Assembly: GCA_030220185.1 (NCBI GenBank)
Contig: JASPKZ010001241.1
Coordinates: 1,675,501-1,739,500, forward strand
Origin: Diploptera punctata
Taxonomy: Eukaryota; Arthropoda; Insecta; Blattodea; Blaberidae
DNA length: 64,000 bases
Reading direction: 5' to 3'
Positions 11,867-21,929 of the stretch are shown one piece after another (position 1 is the first letter of the stretch; every line of letters starts with the position of its first letter). The notes beneath the pieces were generated by a model, which searched no databases, was not told where the DNA came from, and worked only from the letters and a program-made list of their open reading frames with translations. A program made the position numbers and the translations under genes.

Positions 11867-12473
11867 TCTATGGCATTAGCAAGACATACATTAAATTCTC
11901 TTCCGAAGAAACCCTCGCTCAGAATGATTTCGTCTGAAGAATTCATCAACTCCGGTCGGTTTTAAACCCGAGAATCAGAACGTAATGCGAGTATGTGACC
12001 ACCATTCAGAGTCCCCCGGAACTAAATAGGAGGAAATGTAAAACAATGTAATCATATGTAACTACTCCAGTCCGACATCTAATTTAACGGATAAGGAGCC
12101 TTCTTTACAAACTTTGTAAAAGTACGGAATTCAGCCGCTCGAGTTCTTTCAAAGGAACTGCAATTTAAAGCTGATAACTGAAAGTTGTTTGAATGCAAGG
12201 AACAGTATAAAAAATTTAAAAACTCTTCTTAAAGTGTAATTACAATTCATTGATGTTCATTTCAATTATTTTTGTCGTAGGCTATTCATGAACACTCTGA
12301 TTAGTTTTGCAATGTTGTTTACTGCCAGTTGTTCTGTTAATTCTATTATCCAGAGAGACTAATACAAAATCTCTGAATGTATTAATTCTATACATAGCAG
12401 AACAATGTAAATAACCGTCCACGTTTAAGATTTTAGGTGTTACAGTATTGTTAAGGTTTAATTTTCTTCAAAT
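11867..12473. other. AT-rich DNA, nothing recognised
   Basis: No supported feature. Confidence 0.55.
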
Positions 12474-12780
12474 GACTCCGTGGCGCAATCAGTTAGACAC
12501 TCACCTCTCACATCTCGAGATCGAGTCTCGGTCAATCCATGTGGGTTTCACGGTGGACGAAACGGAACTCTGAATGTTATTCTCGAGGTTTCTCCCGTTT
12601 TCTCCCGCCATAAATTCCATTCCACCATTACTCCTATCATCCAATAATTTTAGTCTCATTTCATTCATCATCCCCACTGATGACGGCCGGCACAATTGTT
12701 GTCGCTCACATACTTCTACAAATATAGGGACTTCATCTAATGACATCCCTCGATCCGACCTTGAATTGGACACGAGTTAA
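12474..12780 (+). mobile_element. tRNA-derived SINE, family B
   Basis: The head GACTCCGTGGCGCAATCAGT resembles a tRNA-Arg-type box A, and GAGATCGAGTCTCGG at 12517-12531 resembles box B. The anticodon and acceptor arms do not fold into a tRNA, so this is not a tRNA gene. A C/T-rich body of roughly 230 bases follows, ending near GAATTGGACACGAG. The open frame across it is incidental. Confidence 0.65.
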
Positions 12781-12957
12781 AGATACTATTACTTTTCTAT
12801 TAAGGATATTTTCTACATTACAGTGGTTATCCTTCAGTCCAAATGTACTTTTGTCCGCCACAGATTTCTATCCTCAGCATTTTCTTCTTTGAGATATCTG
12901 CTGATCATGTTTTTCCTTACTTCATGCAACGACATACACTGCAAAAATTCGTATACT

Positions 12958-13808
12958 CAGGTACTGGTTGCAGCTAATCCAACGTGAACGAACAATGCTC
13001 AGAGCAATTTATTTCGATCACCAAATTAGGAACGAAAATATGAAATTCTGGGCAGAAGAGGTCAGGAGAGAACTCCAAAAGATTGTGATGGGTTGTGTAT
13101 GGGAAAAAGGGACTGAAATTCGCAAGAATGCATGGAGAAAAATAAGGACGTACTGAGATAAAAACCGACAAAATATTTTGGCCAAATGTGCGGGAAAACG
13201 ATCACTGTTTTTACAAAGAGACCTAAAACAAGTTTGGGGAAAATAATCTTATATACTCATTCTAGGATTTAAAGAGAGATCAGGGCTTGCTTGGTTCAGG
13301 TTAAGGACATGGACATTTTTAAAAATTAGCTACGATCACGATATGAGAATATGTCCAATGTGTGGGAGCTTCGAAGACAAGACACATATATATTAGGAAA
13401 ATGTAACGATTTGGAATATCGGAGGCGTCAGTTATTACCGGAAAGATTTCTAAATTCAAATCGTGAAAGATTGGCATGCTACGAGTTATTGGTAAGCCCA
13501 GAATATTAGATAAACTAGGGTAGATTTCTGGACAAAACGCGAAAAATAAGAACAACACTCATTCTTGAATAAATAAATATATTAAATTGCAATACCATTA
13601 CTTCTTAATAACTCTAATTAACTAAGTTAATGCATAACATAATTCTACTGTTACCTAATTGTAATATTATTGTATTTTCTTTTTTTTTTTTTTGTTTTAA
13701 GCACATTATTACCAAACACCAACTTATTGTAACGGAATGTCAACAGCCCGTGCGACCCATATTTGTAAATAACATTGTATGTATCTTAGTTTTAGTCTAA
13801 TAAAGTCC
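12958..13808 (+). mobile_element. LINE 3' end, family M, 5'-truncated
   Basis: Contains broken coding sequence for a LINE C-terminus: REIRACLVQ-like residues, then RICPMCGSFEDKTHI, a Cys-Cys-His zinc-knuckle motif common after LINE reverse transcriptases, then NDLEYRRRQLL and NRERLACYELL in other frames. The 3' UTR (13715-13808) matches the family M copies at 10.6 and 63.7 kb and ends AATAAAGTCC, running into the ATGT repeat as its tail. Confidence 0.7.
12968..13540 (+). pseudogene. LINE polyprotein C-terminus, frameshifted
   Basis: First piece MLRAIYFDHQIRNENMKFWA to 13156, then a stop and several frame changes. The zinc-knuckle segment (CPMCG...H) is near 13348-13390, and a further piece ending LDKTRKIRTTLILE near 13565. 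Catalytic domains are absent. The clade is uncertain; a C-terminal zinc knuckle occurs in several insect LINE clades. Confidence 0.6.
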
Positions 13809-13960
13809 TTATGTATGTATGTATGTATGTATGTATGTATGTATGTATGTATGTATGTATGTATGTATGTATGTATGTATGTATGTATGTATGTATGTAT
13901 GTATGTATGTATGTATGTATGTATGTATGTATGTACGTATGTACGTATGTACGTATGCAC
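13809..13960. repeat. (ATGT)n microsatellite
   Basis: About 37 ATGT/TATG tetranucleotides, nearly perfect, with three ACGT variants at the 3' side. It begins exactly at the end of the LINE 3' UTR and is best read as an expanded LINE tail. Long open frames across it on both strands encode only MYVC or THIH repeats and are not genes. Confidence 0.97.
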
Positions 13961-14007
13961 TTTATCCATCCACTGTTCTCTGGGTTCCTCCCTCCTCCTC
14001 CTGCCTT

Positions 14008-14021
14008 ATTATTATTATTAC

Positions 14022-14063
<42 letters not shown>

Positions 14064-14072
14064 CATCATCAT
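14008..14072. repeat. (ATT)n then (ATC)n microsatellite
   Basis: ATT trinucleotides with one ACT variant, passing into ATC repeats. This run was the target of the adjoining RTE insertion, whose 3' flank resumes with TATTATTAAAA. Confidence 0.95.
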
Positions 14073-14677
14073 CAATACCTAGGAACAATAATCACAAACA
14101 GGAATGAGATGCACAGGCTCAATTCTGGAAATGCATGCTATTATGCATTATAGAGACTTTTGATGTCCCAACTCCTTTCAAAATACGTTAAGCTGAAAAT
14201 ATATAAAACTATTATTCTACCAGTTATATTATATGGGTGCGAAACATGGACTCTTACTTTCAGGGAGGAAATGAGATTACGAGTATTTGAGAATAAAGTT
14301 CTTAGGAAAATGTTTGGACCTAAGAGAGATGAACAGACAGGTGAATGGAGAAGACTATTTAACACTGAACTACATGGTCTTTATAGGAAGCCAGACATAA
14401 TAAGAACAGTTAAGTCTCGTAGACTGCGATGGGCAGGACATGTTGCGCGTATGGGGAATGAAAGACGTGCATGGAAACTTCTTCTAGGAAAGCCAGAAGG
14501 AAAACGCCCAGTTGGTAGACCAAGAATGAGGTGGGAGAACAACATTAACTATGATTTGAGGTAAGTAGATTATACAGGGAATGATTGGAAAGCATTAGCT
14601 CAGGATAGGGATGTATGAACAGCTTATGTCCGCACGGCCATGAACCTACGGGTTCGATAGTGCTAGTGAGTAAGTAA
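14073..14677 (+). mobile_element. RTE LINE, 5'-truncated copy (GTAA tail)
   Basis: Starts at YLGTIITNRNE (end of the RT domain) and runs to the natural end CGGGTTCGATAG plus GTAAGTAAGTA. Coding from 14160 to 14564 keeps LPVILYGCETW, LRRLRWAGHVARMG-like residues and GRPRMRWENNINYD, but a GAA-to-TAA change truncates the last 35 or so codons. A short internal deletion (missing KEIK) lies near 14110. 3' end subfamily: GTAA tail with GCGCGTATG. Confidence 0.9.
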
Positions 14678-14689
14678 GTATTATTAAAA

Positions 14690-15018
14690 TATCCAAATAT
14701 ACACAAAATACTTTAGACAAGTAGCATCAAGGCAGGTGACACATCTGCAATATATGATAGTATATTCAGAAATTCTTGCTAATAATTTATTCGTAAGAAT
14801 TTAAAAATACGATCATTTTTAATAAAAACTCACATCCAAAAGCAAACTAATTACTTGACACATGTACAACAACCCGCGTAAAAATTCGGCTTCCTTTCAA
14901 TGAATGATTGTATTAATTTAGAATACTGAACACATTAACCAATATTTCATTTATCCCAAAGGTTTTAGAAATTGAGTTATATTTCCTAAATGTTATGTTT
15001 ACCATGTTTGAAGAATAC
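14690..15018. other. AT-rich DNA, nothing recognised
   Basis: No supported feature. Confidence 0.55.
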
Positions 15019-15340
15019 GTCCACCGCTGTGGTGTAGAGGGAGCAGGACTATATAGTGTGCCCGGGTTAGATCCACGGTCGGGTCTGGTTTCCTAGGTGA
15101 GTCTTTTTCCAGGGTTTTACTCATGTGTACAACAGATATCAGGAAACATTAAGACCCAAAATGTCCTCGAACATTATCTGGCCATCATAATCATTGATAT
15201 GATATTCGTCATGTGTAGTAAGAATGCGTGTGTGAATGGTGTGTTTCGTCTTAATGTTTGTGTTGTCTCGGAAGAGGGCTGACATTCAGCTGATCACTCA
15301 TTTTGGGAGGTCATCTCTGTCTTTGTGAGGTCAAAAATAT
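15019..15340 (+). mobile_element. tRNA-derived SINE, family A variant
   Basis: The head GTCCACCGCTGTGGTGTAGA and CCCGGGTTAGATCC (box B-like) match family A, but the body differs: ATTATCTGGCCATCAT, then a GT-rich segment ending in GAAGAGGGCTGACATTCAGC. The insert at 16180-16519 shares the ATTATCTGGCCATCAT part. Probably a subfamily with a different 3' half. The right limit is uncertain. Confidence 0.65.
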
Positions 15341-15700
15341 ATGTTTGTCATTCAAAGTTTATATTCCCTGTTCCGACAGGTCGTGCCACTCTAAGGCCCG
15401 GGAGGCTAGTGGCATGTAAAAAGTACTTGTCCGGTGAGAGAGGTTAAACTAAGTTAATGGAATAAAATGTTTGAGGAATACACAAAAATATGAATATATT
15501 TAACTAGAAAAAAATACTAACAAAGACTAAAGTAGTTACATTATTAATGTTTTTAACAGGACGACTGGGAGACTTAATTACGTATTTAAAAGGTATTGTT
15601 CCCGTACTAGAGCATTGGTATATTCCAAAACTTTATATTATACTTGACTACTTGACCATCTCTGCAAGTATGTCGAGTTCTATTGTTGTTTCAGGGTTAT
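15341..15700. other. Unassigned DNA before the PLE
   Basis: Some may be the diverged 5' part of the following Penelope-like element, but no motif can be read. Confidence 0.4.
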
Positions 15701-15749
15701 AAACTTTGCCTTTTCTACAATGTAATGGAGAGAATTATATGAAGAAACG

Positions 15750-16179
15750 TCGTTCGATATGAATGACAACCGTTTGTCAAATATTCCAGATAATGAAACT
15801 ATAGACATATTAAAACAAAAATTAGCAAATACTGTAACAAACTTGATACAAATTACATCAACCAAATGAACAAAGTAATCACAACAGTAACAAAACAAAA
15901 CTACTTCCAATTCTACAATGAACTCTATATATAGGAAGACGGAATCCATATGGAGGGACCCACATCCGGAAATAGGGCAGTAATCTTCCTTCAAGATTTA
16001 GAAAACACATAAAAAAAAGTAATAACAATGCTTAATTCAAAATTGATATTAAGTTATGTTGATGACGTTCTAATAATCTACGAGAATGAAAGAAGAAACG
16101 AAAATGATACCTTGCAAGAACTAAATAATATGCATAAAACATTTACTTTCATTGAAATAATAGAAGTTAACAATAGTAT
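15750..16179 (+). pseudogene. PLE reverse transcriptase, first part
   Basis: Read across frame changes: SNIPDNETIDILKQKL, which is the PLE TNIP-DET motif (near 15777), then NYFQFYNELY, DGIHMEGPTSG (counterpart of the PLE DG-MGSPLSP motif, near 15937), FLQDLENT and the catalytic YVDDVLIIYEN at 16055-16087, followed by LQELNNMH. This motif order is characteristic of PLE reverse transcriptases and differs from LINE and LTR types. No start can be placed. The reading continues after the insertion. Confidence 0.8.
16170..16179. repeat. Target-site duplication, left
   Basis: ACAATAGTAT, repeated at 16520-16529 on the other side of the SINE insertion. Confidence 0.85.
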
Positions 16180-16519
16180 CAAGCCCACCGCTGTAGTCTA
16201 GAGGTAGCATGCTGCCTTGTCACGCAGCGGGCCCGGGTTATATTCCCGGTGGTGACAAGTTTCCTGAGAGTTTTTCGGGGTTTTTCTTCTCCTGTAAGAT
16301 GAATGTCAAAGGCTCAAACCTTCCCCGAACATTATCTGGCCATCATTATCATCTATATCATATTCACCTAACTAGCTTATGTATAGTTTAAGGCCTCTCC
16401 TGACTCATCAATACCATCATCATCAACTCTCATATCATCTGGGCCTTCCAGGCGCTCCAAACTCAGAAGTGGGTTACAAGTACGGCTTGCCAGGAGAGAA
16501 TACCAGGAATGTCGAAATG
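16180..16519 (+). mobile_element. SINE insertion splitting the PLE
   Basis: The head CCCACCGCTGTAGTCTAGAG and GGGCCCGGGTTATATTCCCG (box B) match family A. The body has ATTATCTGGCCATCAT as in the copy at 15019, and the end contains GGGTTACAAGTACGGCTTGC. Flanked by a 10-bp TSD. Taking out the insert and one TSD rejoins the PLE frame exactly (EVNNSI then NYLDLTI), which fixes the order: PLE first, SINE second. Confidence 0.85.
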
Positions 16520-16529
16520 ACAATAGTAT
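16520..16529. repeat. Target-site duplication, right
   Basis: ACAATAGTAT, the partner of 16170-16179. Confidence 0.85.
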
Positions 16530-17290
16530 TAATTATTTGGATTTAACAATCGCTAAAATTTCAACAACACCAAACTGGACATCAACATTTATGGAAAACC
16601 TACAAGTAATGCACTTGCCATCAACAAAAATTGTAGACACCCATTCCAACAAAAATGAGTATATTCAATAGTTTGATAAGCAGAATGTTGAAACTTCCTC
16701 AAAATAAAAACAGTTACATCAAATAACTGAACTATATTAAATATGTGGATAAAACCAGTGGATTCAACGAAGATATTATCAACAAAGTAGTAACAAAAAA
16801 AACTTGCAGCATAACTAAACTCAAAAAGGAATCTGATAAAAACGACGAAACTTGCGTAACACACTTAAATCGGGAAAGAATCACCAACATTCGCTAACAC
16901 AATAAAAATAAGTGACAAAACATAAAATACAGCATATAAAATCAGAGACAAATTGAATAACACAATCAACAATAGCATCGAAATAACAAATTCCATAAGA
17001 AAGGTGTATAGTAAGTAACGTCCGAGGATTGTAACTAATTTTATGTTGTAAGAACCATTAGAAGTTTTAACATTAAGTATAAAGAATATTTCAAATATTT
17101 TATTTATGCAAAAGGTAAATACAGCTTTGCAAAACATATAATCCAGGCAGGACATTGATAGTACACCGACTATTATGCATAAAGAAAACAATCCGAATAG
17201 AAACAACGTACTGGAATAATTGGAAATATTCAAACAGACCAACAACGACACTTCAAGTGTACAACGTCATAAACAAAATCATTTAGTAGC
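16530..17290 (+). pseudogene. PLE RT end and GIY-YIG endonuclease remnants
   Basis: Continues the RT with NYLDLTIAKIS (the PLE FLDLTI motif), then frameshifted text resembling the PLE IYRKPT-HP-HK segment. Near 17090-17160 it reads KYSFAKHIIQAGH, like the endonuclease SKFA-H---GH motif. Near 17170-17230 TIMHKENNPNRNNVLE and then LEIFKQTNNDTS resemble the C-terminal end of PLE proteins. The GIY and YIG residues themselves are not readable. Heavily decayed. Confidence 0.7.
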
Positions 17291-17299
17291 AGACCCCTG

Positions 17300-17325
17300 C
17301 TGATGATGGAAGTTAACTTCCGAAA
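17300..17325 (+). ncRNA. Hammerhead-ribozyme-like core in the PLE 3' region
   Basis: CTGATGA (17300-17306), one T, a perfect hairpin GGAAG-TTAA-CTTCC (17308-17321), then GAAA (17322-17325). This is the arrangement of the hammerhead core: box CUGAUGA, helix II, GAAA. PLEs are known to carry hammerhead motifs. Against it: an extra T sits at the base of helix II, and I could not find a clean helix III ending in a cleavable UH. Activity is unproven. Confidence 0.45.
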
Positions 17326-17508
17326 GGCCTCCAGATAACATTTTAAATATAATATTTTAACACAGTTGAGGACAACGGCACCTGTCAACAAGTATATATA
17401 TTATTTTTTTCTTATAGCTATTCACCTCAACGGAATTTGATATGAATTTTATTAGTATTGATGTTTACATTTCTTGTAATATCTCCAGTTATTTAAACAA
17501 AATATGTA

Positions 17509-18267
17509 GACTATTTAACTCATGCCCCAAATGGGACTCAATGGCTAATCACGTTTCAATGATTTCTGTTTTACAACCAATCAGAGTCGTGCTTCACGAA
17601 ATATTTATCAGTGTTATAATTACCACATTAAAGAAGGCTCCTCCTTTTTAATATTCTGAACAGTTAACTGAATATTCACCATTATTTTGCAGTGACTAAG
17701 CCGGTAAGAAATACGGCTACCAAATTGTATATATAGTGCATGAATGTTAACACATGCCCCGTGCGGGAGTTAATATAAAAACATTTGTAGCAATTGTTAT
17801 ACCACCAAAAAAAGAAACCACTGTTTGCACTTTCTTAAATGTATTTTTTCCCAGGTAACAATCCAGAAAATATAATTGTCATATTTACATCATACGACAT
17901 CAGAAATGAATTAATATACAGTTTGATGTGTTTCATTTTTTCTCCACTAGAGAGCATTCTTACAATATTGCGTTCCTTTGCCAATAATATGATCTGGTTG
18001 CAGTGATAAACAAAACAAGCAGATGAAGCGTACCTATCGCTTCTCATTTGTTTTCAAACATCGCCGTTTACATTAAATATATAAATATTTTAAAATAACT
18101 ATCGTTAAATAATGATTTGTGAGTAAACAGCTTAATTTTATTCGTTAAATAGTGCTATCAAATGCCACTCTTGATTTCCAAATTCTCTAGATAAATTCAC
18201 TCCTCACTTCGTGAGTCGTGACTTTATCGATAATTTGGAAATCACTCGTGGCATTACTTATGATAAA
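17509..18267. mobile_element. MITE-like interspersed repeat, copy 2
   Basis: The longest of three copies. Begins GACTATTTAACTCATGCCCC and ends GTGGCATTACTTATGATAAA. Near one end is a stem of about 20 bp: TGCCACTCTTGATTTCCAAA (18163 onward) pairs with 18232-18253, enclosing about 50 bases with CTTCGTGAG. Non-coding. It abuts an RTE fragment. Confidence 0.7.
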
Positions 18268-18510
18268 CTGACAGACGGCTGGAGAAGACCGCGTAATAGT
18301 GAGGTGTATGATTTTTATTGGAACCCAGGTATAAGAACAACAATTAAATTTCGTATACTGGCAAGATGTGAAATAAATGGAGAAAGGAAGATGAATATGG
18401 TAACACCTTGTAGCCCACGATAGGGATATATGTATGGAGAGCCTATGTCCGCGTGGCTAAGCACCTTTGAGTTTGATAGTGCCAGTGAGTGAGTTATTGA
18501 GTTAGTTTAA
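18268..18510 (+). mobile_element. Diverged RTE 3' fragment
   Basis: Reads like the RTE C-terminus (DGWRRPRNSEVYDFYWNPGI against EWRRLHNNELHGLYRKPDI), then GGGATATATGTATGGAGAGC and the terminal TTTGATAGTGCCAGTGAGT. Much older than the other copies, with frameshifts and a deletion in the middle. Confidence 0.75.
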
Positions 18511-18547
18511 AGAACAGTAGTAAATATTGTAACTATATACTTGTTAT

Positions 18548-18866
18548 GTCCAACGCTGTGGACTCGAGTAAGCGTGCTGCCTTGTCATACAGCGGGTCCG
18601 GGTCCAATTCCCGGTCGGGACAGGCTCCTGGGTGAGGTTTTTTCGGTTTTTTTTTTCCTCAACTGTAAGACAAATGTCAGGTAGCGTAGGGCCCTAGGGT
18701 CCCGGAAAATCATCGGGCCATCATCATCATCACTATCATCCCTCACCGGTGTGGAAAGGAATGGGAAGCTACCACACCTATAATTCTCTATTAAAGCTGC
18801 AAGGCATAGCATGAAAATGCTATGATTGCAGTGAAAGACTTGCCCTCGGGCAGAGTTACTATAGAA
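18548..18866 (+). mobile_element. tRNA-derived SINE, family A, full length
   Basis: The head GTCCAACGCTGTGGACTCGA and box B-like GGGTCCAATTCCCGG are followed by GGTCGGGACAGGCTCCTGGG, an ATC-rich stretch, then CTACCACACCTATAATTC. The 3' end holds two hairpins: CATAGCAT-GAAA-ATGCTATG (18805-18824) and TGCCC-TC-GGGCA (from 18841). Confidence 0.88.
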
Positions 18867-20188
18867 TTAAATAGAATCGTTGTTGTAAACATCTGTACGA
18901 ATATTAAAGTGTACTTTTATCTACAAAAATAATAATTGTTGTTAATGAAATTTGATATTTTATTGGTTTAAAAGTAATCATTTCACAAATTAATAAAGAA
19001 TTGATTTATATTTAAACGTGAATCTCATTACTGCTAATAGGCTATCAGTATTTAATACAGCGACACACTTTACTTCAAAGCTGAACATAGAAGATCCCTT
19101 AAATATTGAATAGAATTCACTAATTTCAGTGACATAAATATATATTCCACGGCTTTAGTTCTAGATAAAACATCTGTTGGTACAGGCCTTGTTAGAATTA
19201 TTTCACTGAGACCAACGGGTAATATTTATGGAATTTACAACTAGCGAAACACAACATCAAAACGTTACTTTAAGTTCTGTTATTCCAGTCTCAAGATGTT
19301 CCTGTGTACCATAGACGTATGAAACTGGAACCATGGTTTTATTTATTTATGCGAAGACAGTAAAAAATGGTATTTGAGGCGAGAAAATAAATATATTTCG
19401 TCTGGTTATGAATCCGTTATCTTCGGAATCTAAGGTGAGTTCAATAACCAATAGTCCACCTCAACTAGTTCTGCGCAGCATAACTTTGAGATGATCAGGC
19501 TGATGCTTTGAATGGTTACTGCCACTAATTATTATTAGAGAATTCATGCTGAATTGAAGCTAAATATTTGCTAACCATCTTAATGTTGTTTTCAAATCTA
19601 AGTAACTTTGTAATTGGAAGGAGTTATGCATCAAACTGCTATGCGCCATTATGAAAGTTTCGTGAAAAATACGTTTACAATTTAAGTCAATCTCCACTAT
19701 TTATTGTACCGCCAAACTACAATACTGAATATTTCAAGTTATTATCCGTATTTGACAGTTATGCACCAACAATCTAAGAGCAGGAAACTCTGGCGCTTAG
19801 CTGCATGATGTAAAATTTAGATTAGCATTTATGAAGAACTGGTTTCATACCCGTCAGTTGCAAAACATAGAATCTCTGATACGAATGATGGTGTTTACAT
19901 TTTCTTTAATAATAAGGCTATATTTAAAGATTAACACTAAAAGAGTGCATGAACTTAGTTCATGAACTAGTGCAAAAGATGGCATAAACATAACATTTTT
20001 ATGGCGCTTAGACGCTTGATACATAATTTCTTCCAATTTATAATCCTACAAGTTATAGCAATCCATGCTAGAATTGTTTTAACATTGAAGTGTTCTCATA
20101 TTTTAGCCACATGCCGCTCGGAAGAGGGTGCAGTTGGATACATTTTGAGAACTAAAATTGAAAATTATTGTCATCTATAAAATATAAC
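18867..20188. other. AT-rich DNA, nothing recognised
   Basis: No supported feature in 1.3 kb. Confidence 0.55.
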
Positions 20189-20398
20189 GTCCACCGCTGT
20201 GGTCTCGAGGTAGCGTGCTGCTTTGTCACGCAGCAGGCCAAAGTTCGATTTCCGGTCGGGATAGGCTCCTTGGCGAGGTTCTTTTCGGGAGTTTTCCTCA
20301 ACTCTAAGACAAATGCCAGGAAGCATAGGGCCTAACAGTCCCCGAAAAATCATCCGGCCATCATCATCATCATCCTTATCATCATCATCATCCTTATT

Positions 20399-20429
<31 letters not shown>

Positions 20430-20562
20430 CCATCCTTCGCCGGTATGGAAAGCAACGGGAAACTATCACACCTATAATTCCCTAATAAAGCTACAAAGCA
20501 TAGCATGAAAATGCTATGATTGCACTGACAGACCTGAACTCGGGCAGAATTACTATGGATTG
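20189..20562 (+). mobile_element. tRNA-derived SINE, family A, full length
   Basis: The head GTCCACCGCTGTGGTCTCGA is the clearest version in the window. The body includes an expanded ATC microsatellite (about 20353-20430). 3' hairpin CATAGCAT-GAAA-ATGCTATG at 20499-20518; the second hairpin is partly mutated (CTGAACTCGGGCAG). It ends near ACTATGGATTGATA. Confidence 0.9.
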
Positions 20563-20678
20563 ATAAATATAAGAACGAATTTTCTCATTGTGTGTTAACT
20601 TAACATTACCTAGACACTATTACATACTATCACAGACTATTCTAGAATTCGTGATTTTAAGATCATCATTTTATCCCT

Positions 20679-20695
20679 TAATTTACATACTCTAA
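20679..20695. repeat. TSD of the RTE copy, left
   Basis: TAATTTACATACTCTAA, identical to 21040-21056. Confidence 0.9.
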
Positions 20696-21039
20696 CAGGT
20701 GAATGGAGAAGACACATAACAATGAACTACATGGTCTTTATAGGAAGCCAGATATAATAAGAACAGTTAAGTCTCGTAGACTGCGATGGGCAGGACATGT
20801 TGTACGTATGGGAAATGAAAGACTTGCATGGAAGCTTCTACTAGGAAAGCCAGAGGGAAAACGCCCAGTTGGTAGACCAAGAATGAGGTGGGAGAATAAC
20901 ATTAACTATGATTTGAGGGAAGTAGATTATACAGGGAATGATTGGAGAGGATTAGCTCAGGATAGGGATGTATGGAGAGCTTATGTCTGCGCGGCCATGA
21001 ACCTACGGGTTCGATAGTGCCAGTAAGTAAGTAAGTATG
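20696..21039 (+). mobile_element. RTE LINE, young 5'-truncated copy (GTAA tail)
   Basis: Begins at CAGGTGAATGGAGAAG and runs to GTAAGTAAGTATG. It is flanked by a perfect 17-bp TSD. The RTE C-terminal frame is intact to its natural stop (HNNELHGLYRKPD ... NLRVR, TAG at 21015-21017), making it the best reference for the end of the RTE protein. The catalytic domains are absent, so it has no function alone. The hairpin GAACC-TACG-GGTTC is at 20999-21012. Confidence 0.93.
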
Positions 21040-21056
21040 TAATTTACATACTCTAA
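21040..21056. repeat. TSD of the RTE copy, right
   Basis: TAATTTACATACTCTAA, the partner of 20679-20695. Confidence 0.9.
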
Positions 21057-21929
21057 GGTACATTACTTCTACCACACAATGCTTTAAGAGTTATAAATGC
21101 TTTTTCCGTGATCATAGAGTTTATATAATTACAATCGCCTGACTTCATCAATGAGGTCAAAAATTGTTTAAATGTGATAGCTATTGTAACTATGTGACGT
21201 CCATTTCCACACACATTTTGATAACTAAAAAGCATAGGTCCATTCAGGATCATTTAAAATTATTATACTAGTGAAATTGAGACATTTTACAAATTAACTT
21301 AATGTGTTTTATAACACTGCTTTTCAGTAGGACAGTTGAATGTACTCAAATGTATTTTGGCCACACGATATCAATAATTGTTTGGATGTCATTTTTCTGC
21401 ATGTACGAAACGTAAATTAATTCAATAGAAACACAGGTATTTTTGGTCCTGCGCCGTGTTAACAGATGCGGACCGCATCCTGTAACTTAATTTTGCAGAG
21501 TTTGTGATGTTTAACACAATCTTTTAACTGTTACGTGAGAGGAACCATAATGAAATGAGCTCTGGTCGTATTCATTAACAAGGTTATGCGCTAGGTAAAA
21601 GAGCTGCTTATTGATTGCTGCCCTCTACACAGCACATAATGTAATTAACAATCTCGGACTCTGTGCGCCATGTTGTTTCTCTATCAGAATATAAATAACT
21701 GGCATTAACTTTGTTGCTGTTCAACGTCGCCTATTTGTGGCACATAAGAAATTAACTGCTACATTTACTAACTTTCAAAGGATAAATATGATTTCTGAGT
21801 TCGAATATTTAAAAAATCTCATTCATAGAGACATACGATTCGTGGAACAAGTTTTAAAATGTGGGTATTTTTATTAATGCCACGTATTAAAATATTAGAT
21901 CACAAATGCAATTATAAATGAGTCATATA
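21057..21929. other. AT-rich DNA, nothing recognised
   Basis: No supported feature. Confidence 0.55.

Larger units (their letters stand above)
15701..17395 (+). mobile_element. Penelope-like element, decayed
   Basis: A reverse transcriptase followed by GIY-YIG endonuclease remnants in the order expected of PLEs, ending in a 3' region shared with positions 164-256 (GGAAGTTAACTTCCGAAAGG, then GAGGACAACGGCACC). Many stops and frameshifts. It is split by a 340-bp SINE-headed insertion. The 5' end is not defined. Confidence 0.8.

Noticed and set aside
12474..12545. A functional tRNA gene
   Set aside because: Box A and B are present, but the acceptor and anticodon stems do not pair and a SINE body follows.
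13724..14153. Long open frames on both strands over the ATGT and ATT repeats
   Set aside because: They encode only MYVC, THIH, poly-Tyr or poly-Asn repeats produced by the microsatellite; no start context or domain.
20353..20430. Acidic Asp-repeat protein on the minus strand
   Set aside because: The Asp run is an ATC microsatellite inside a SINE.
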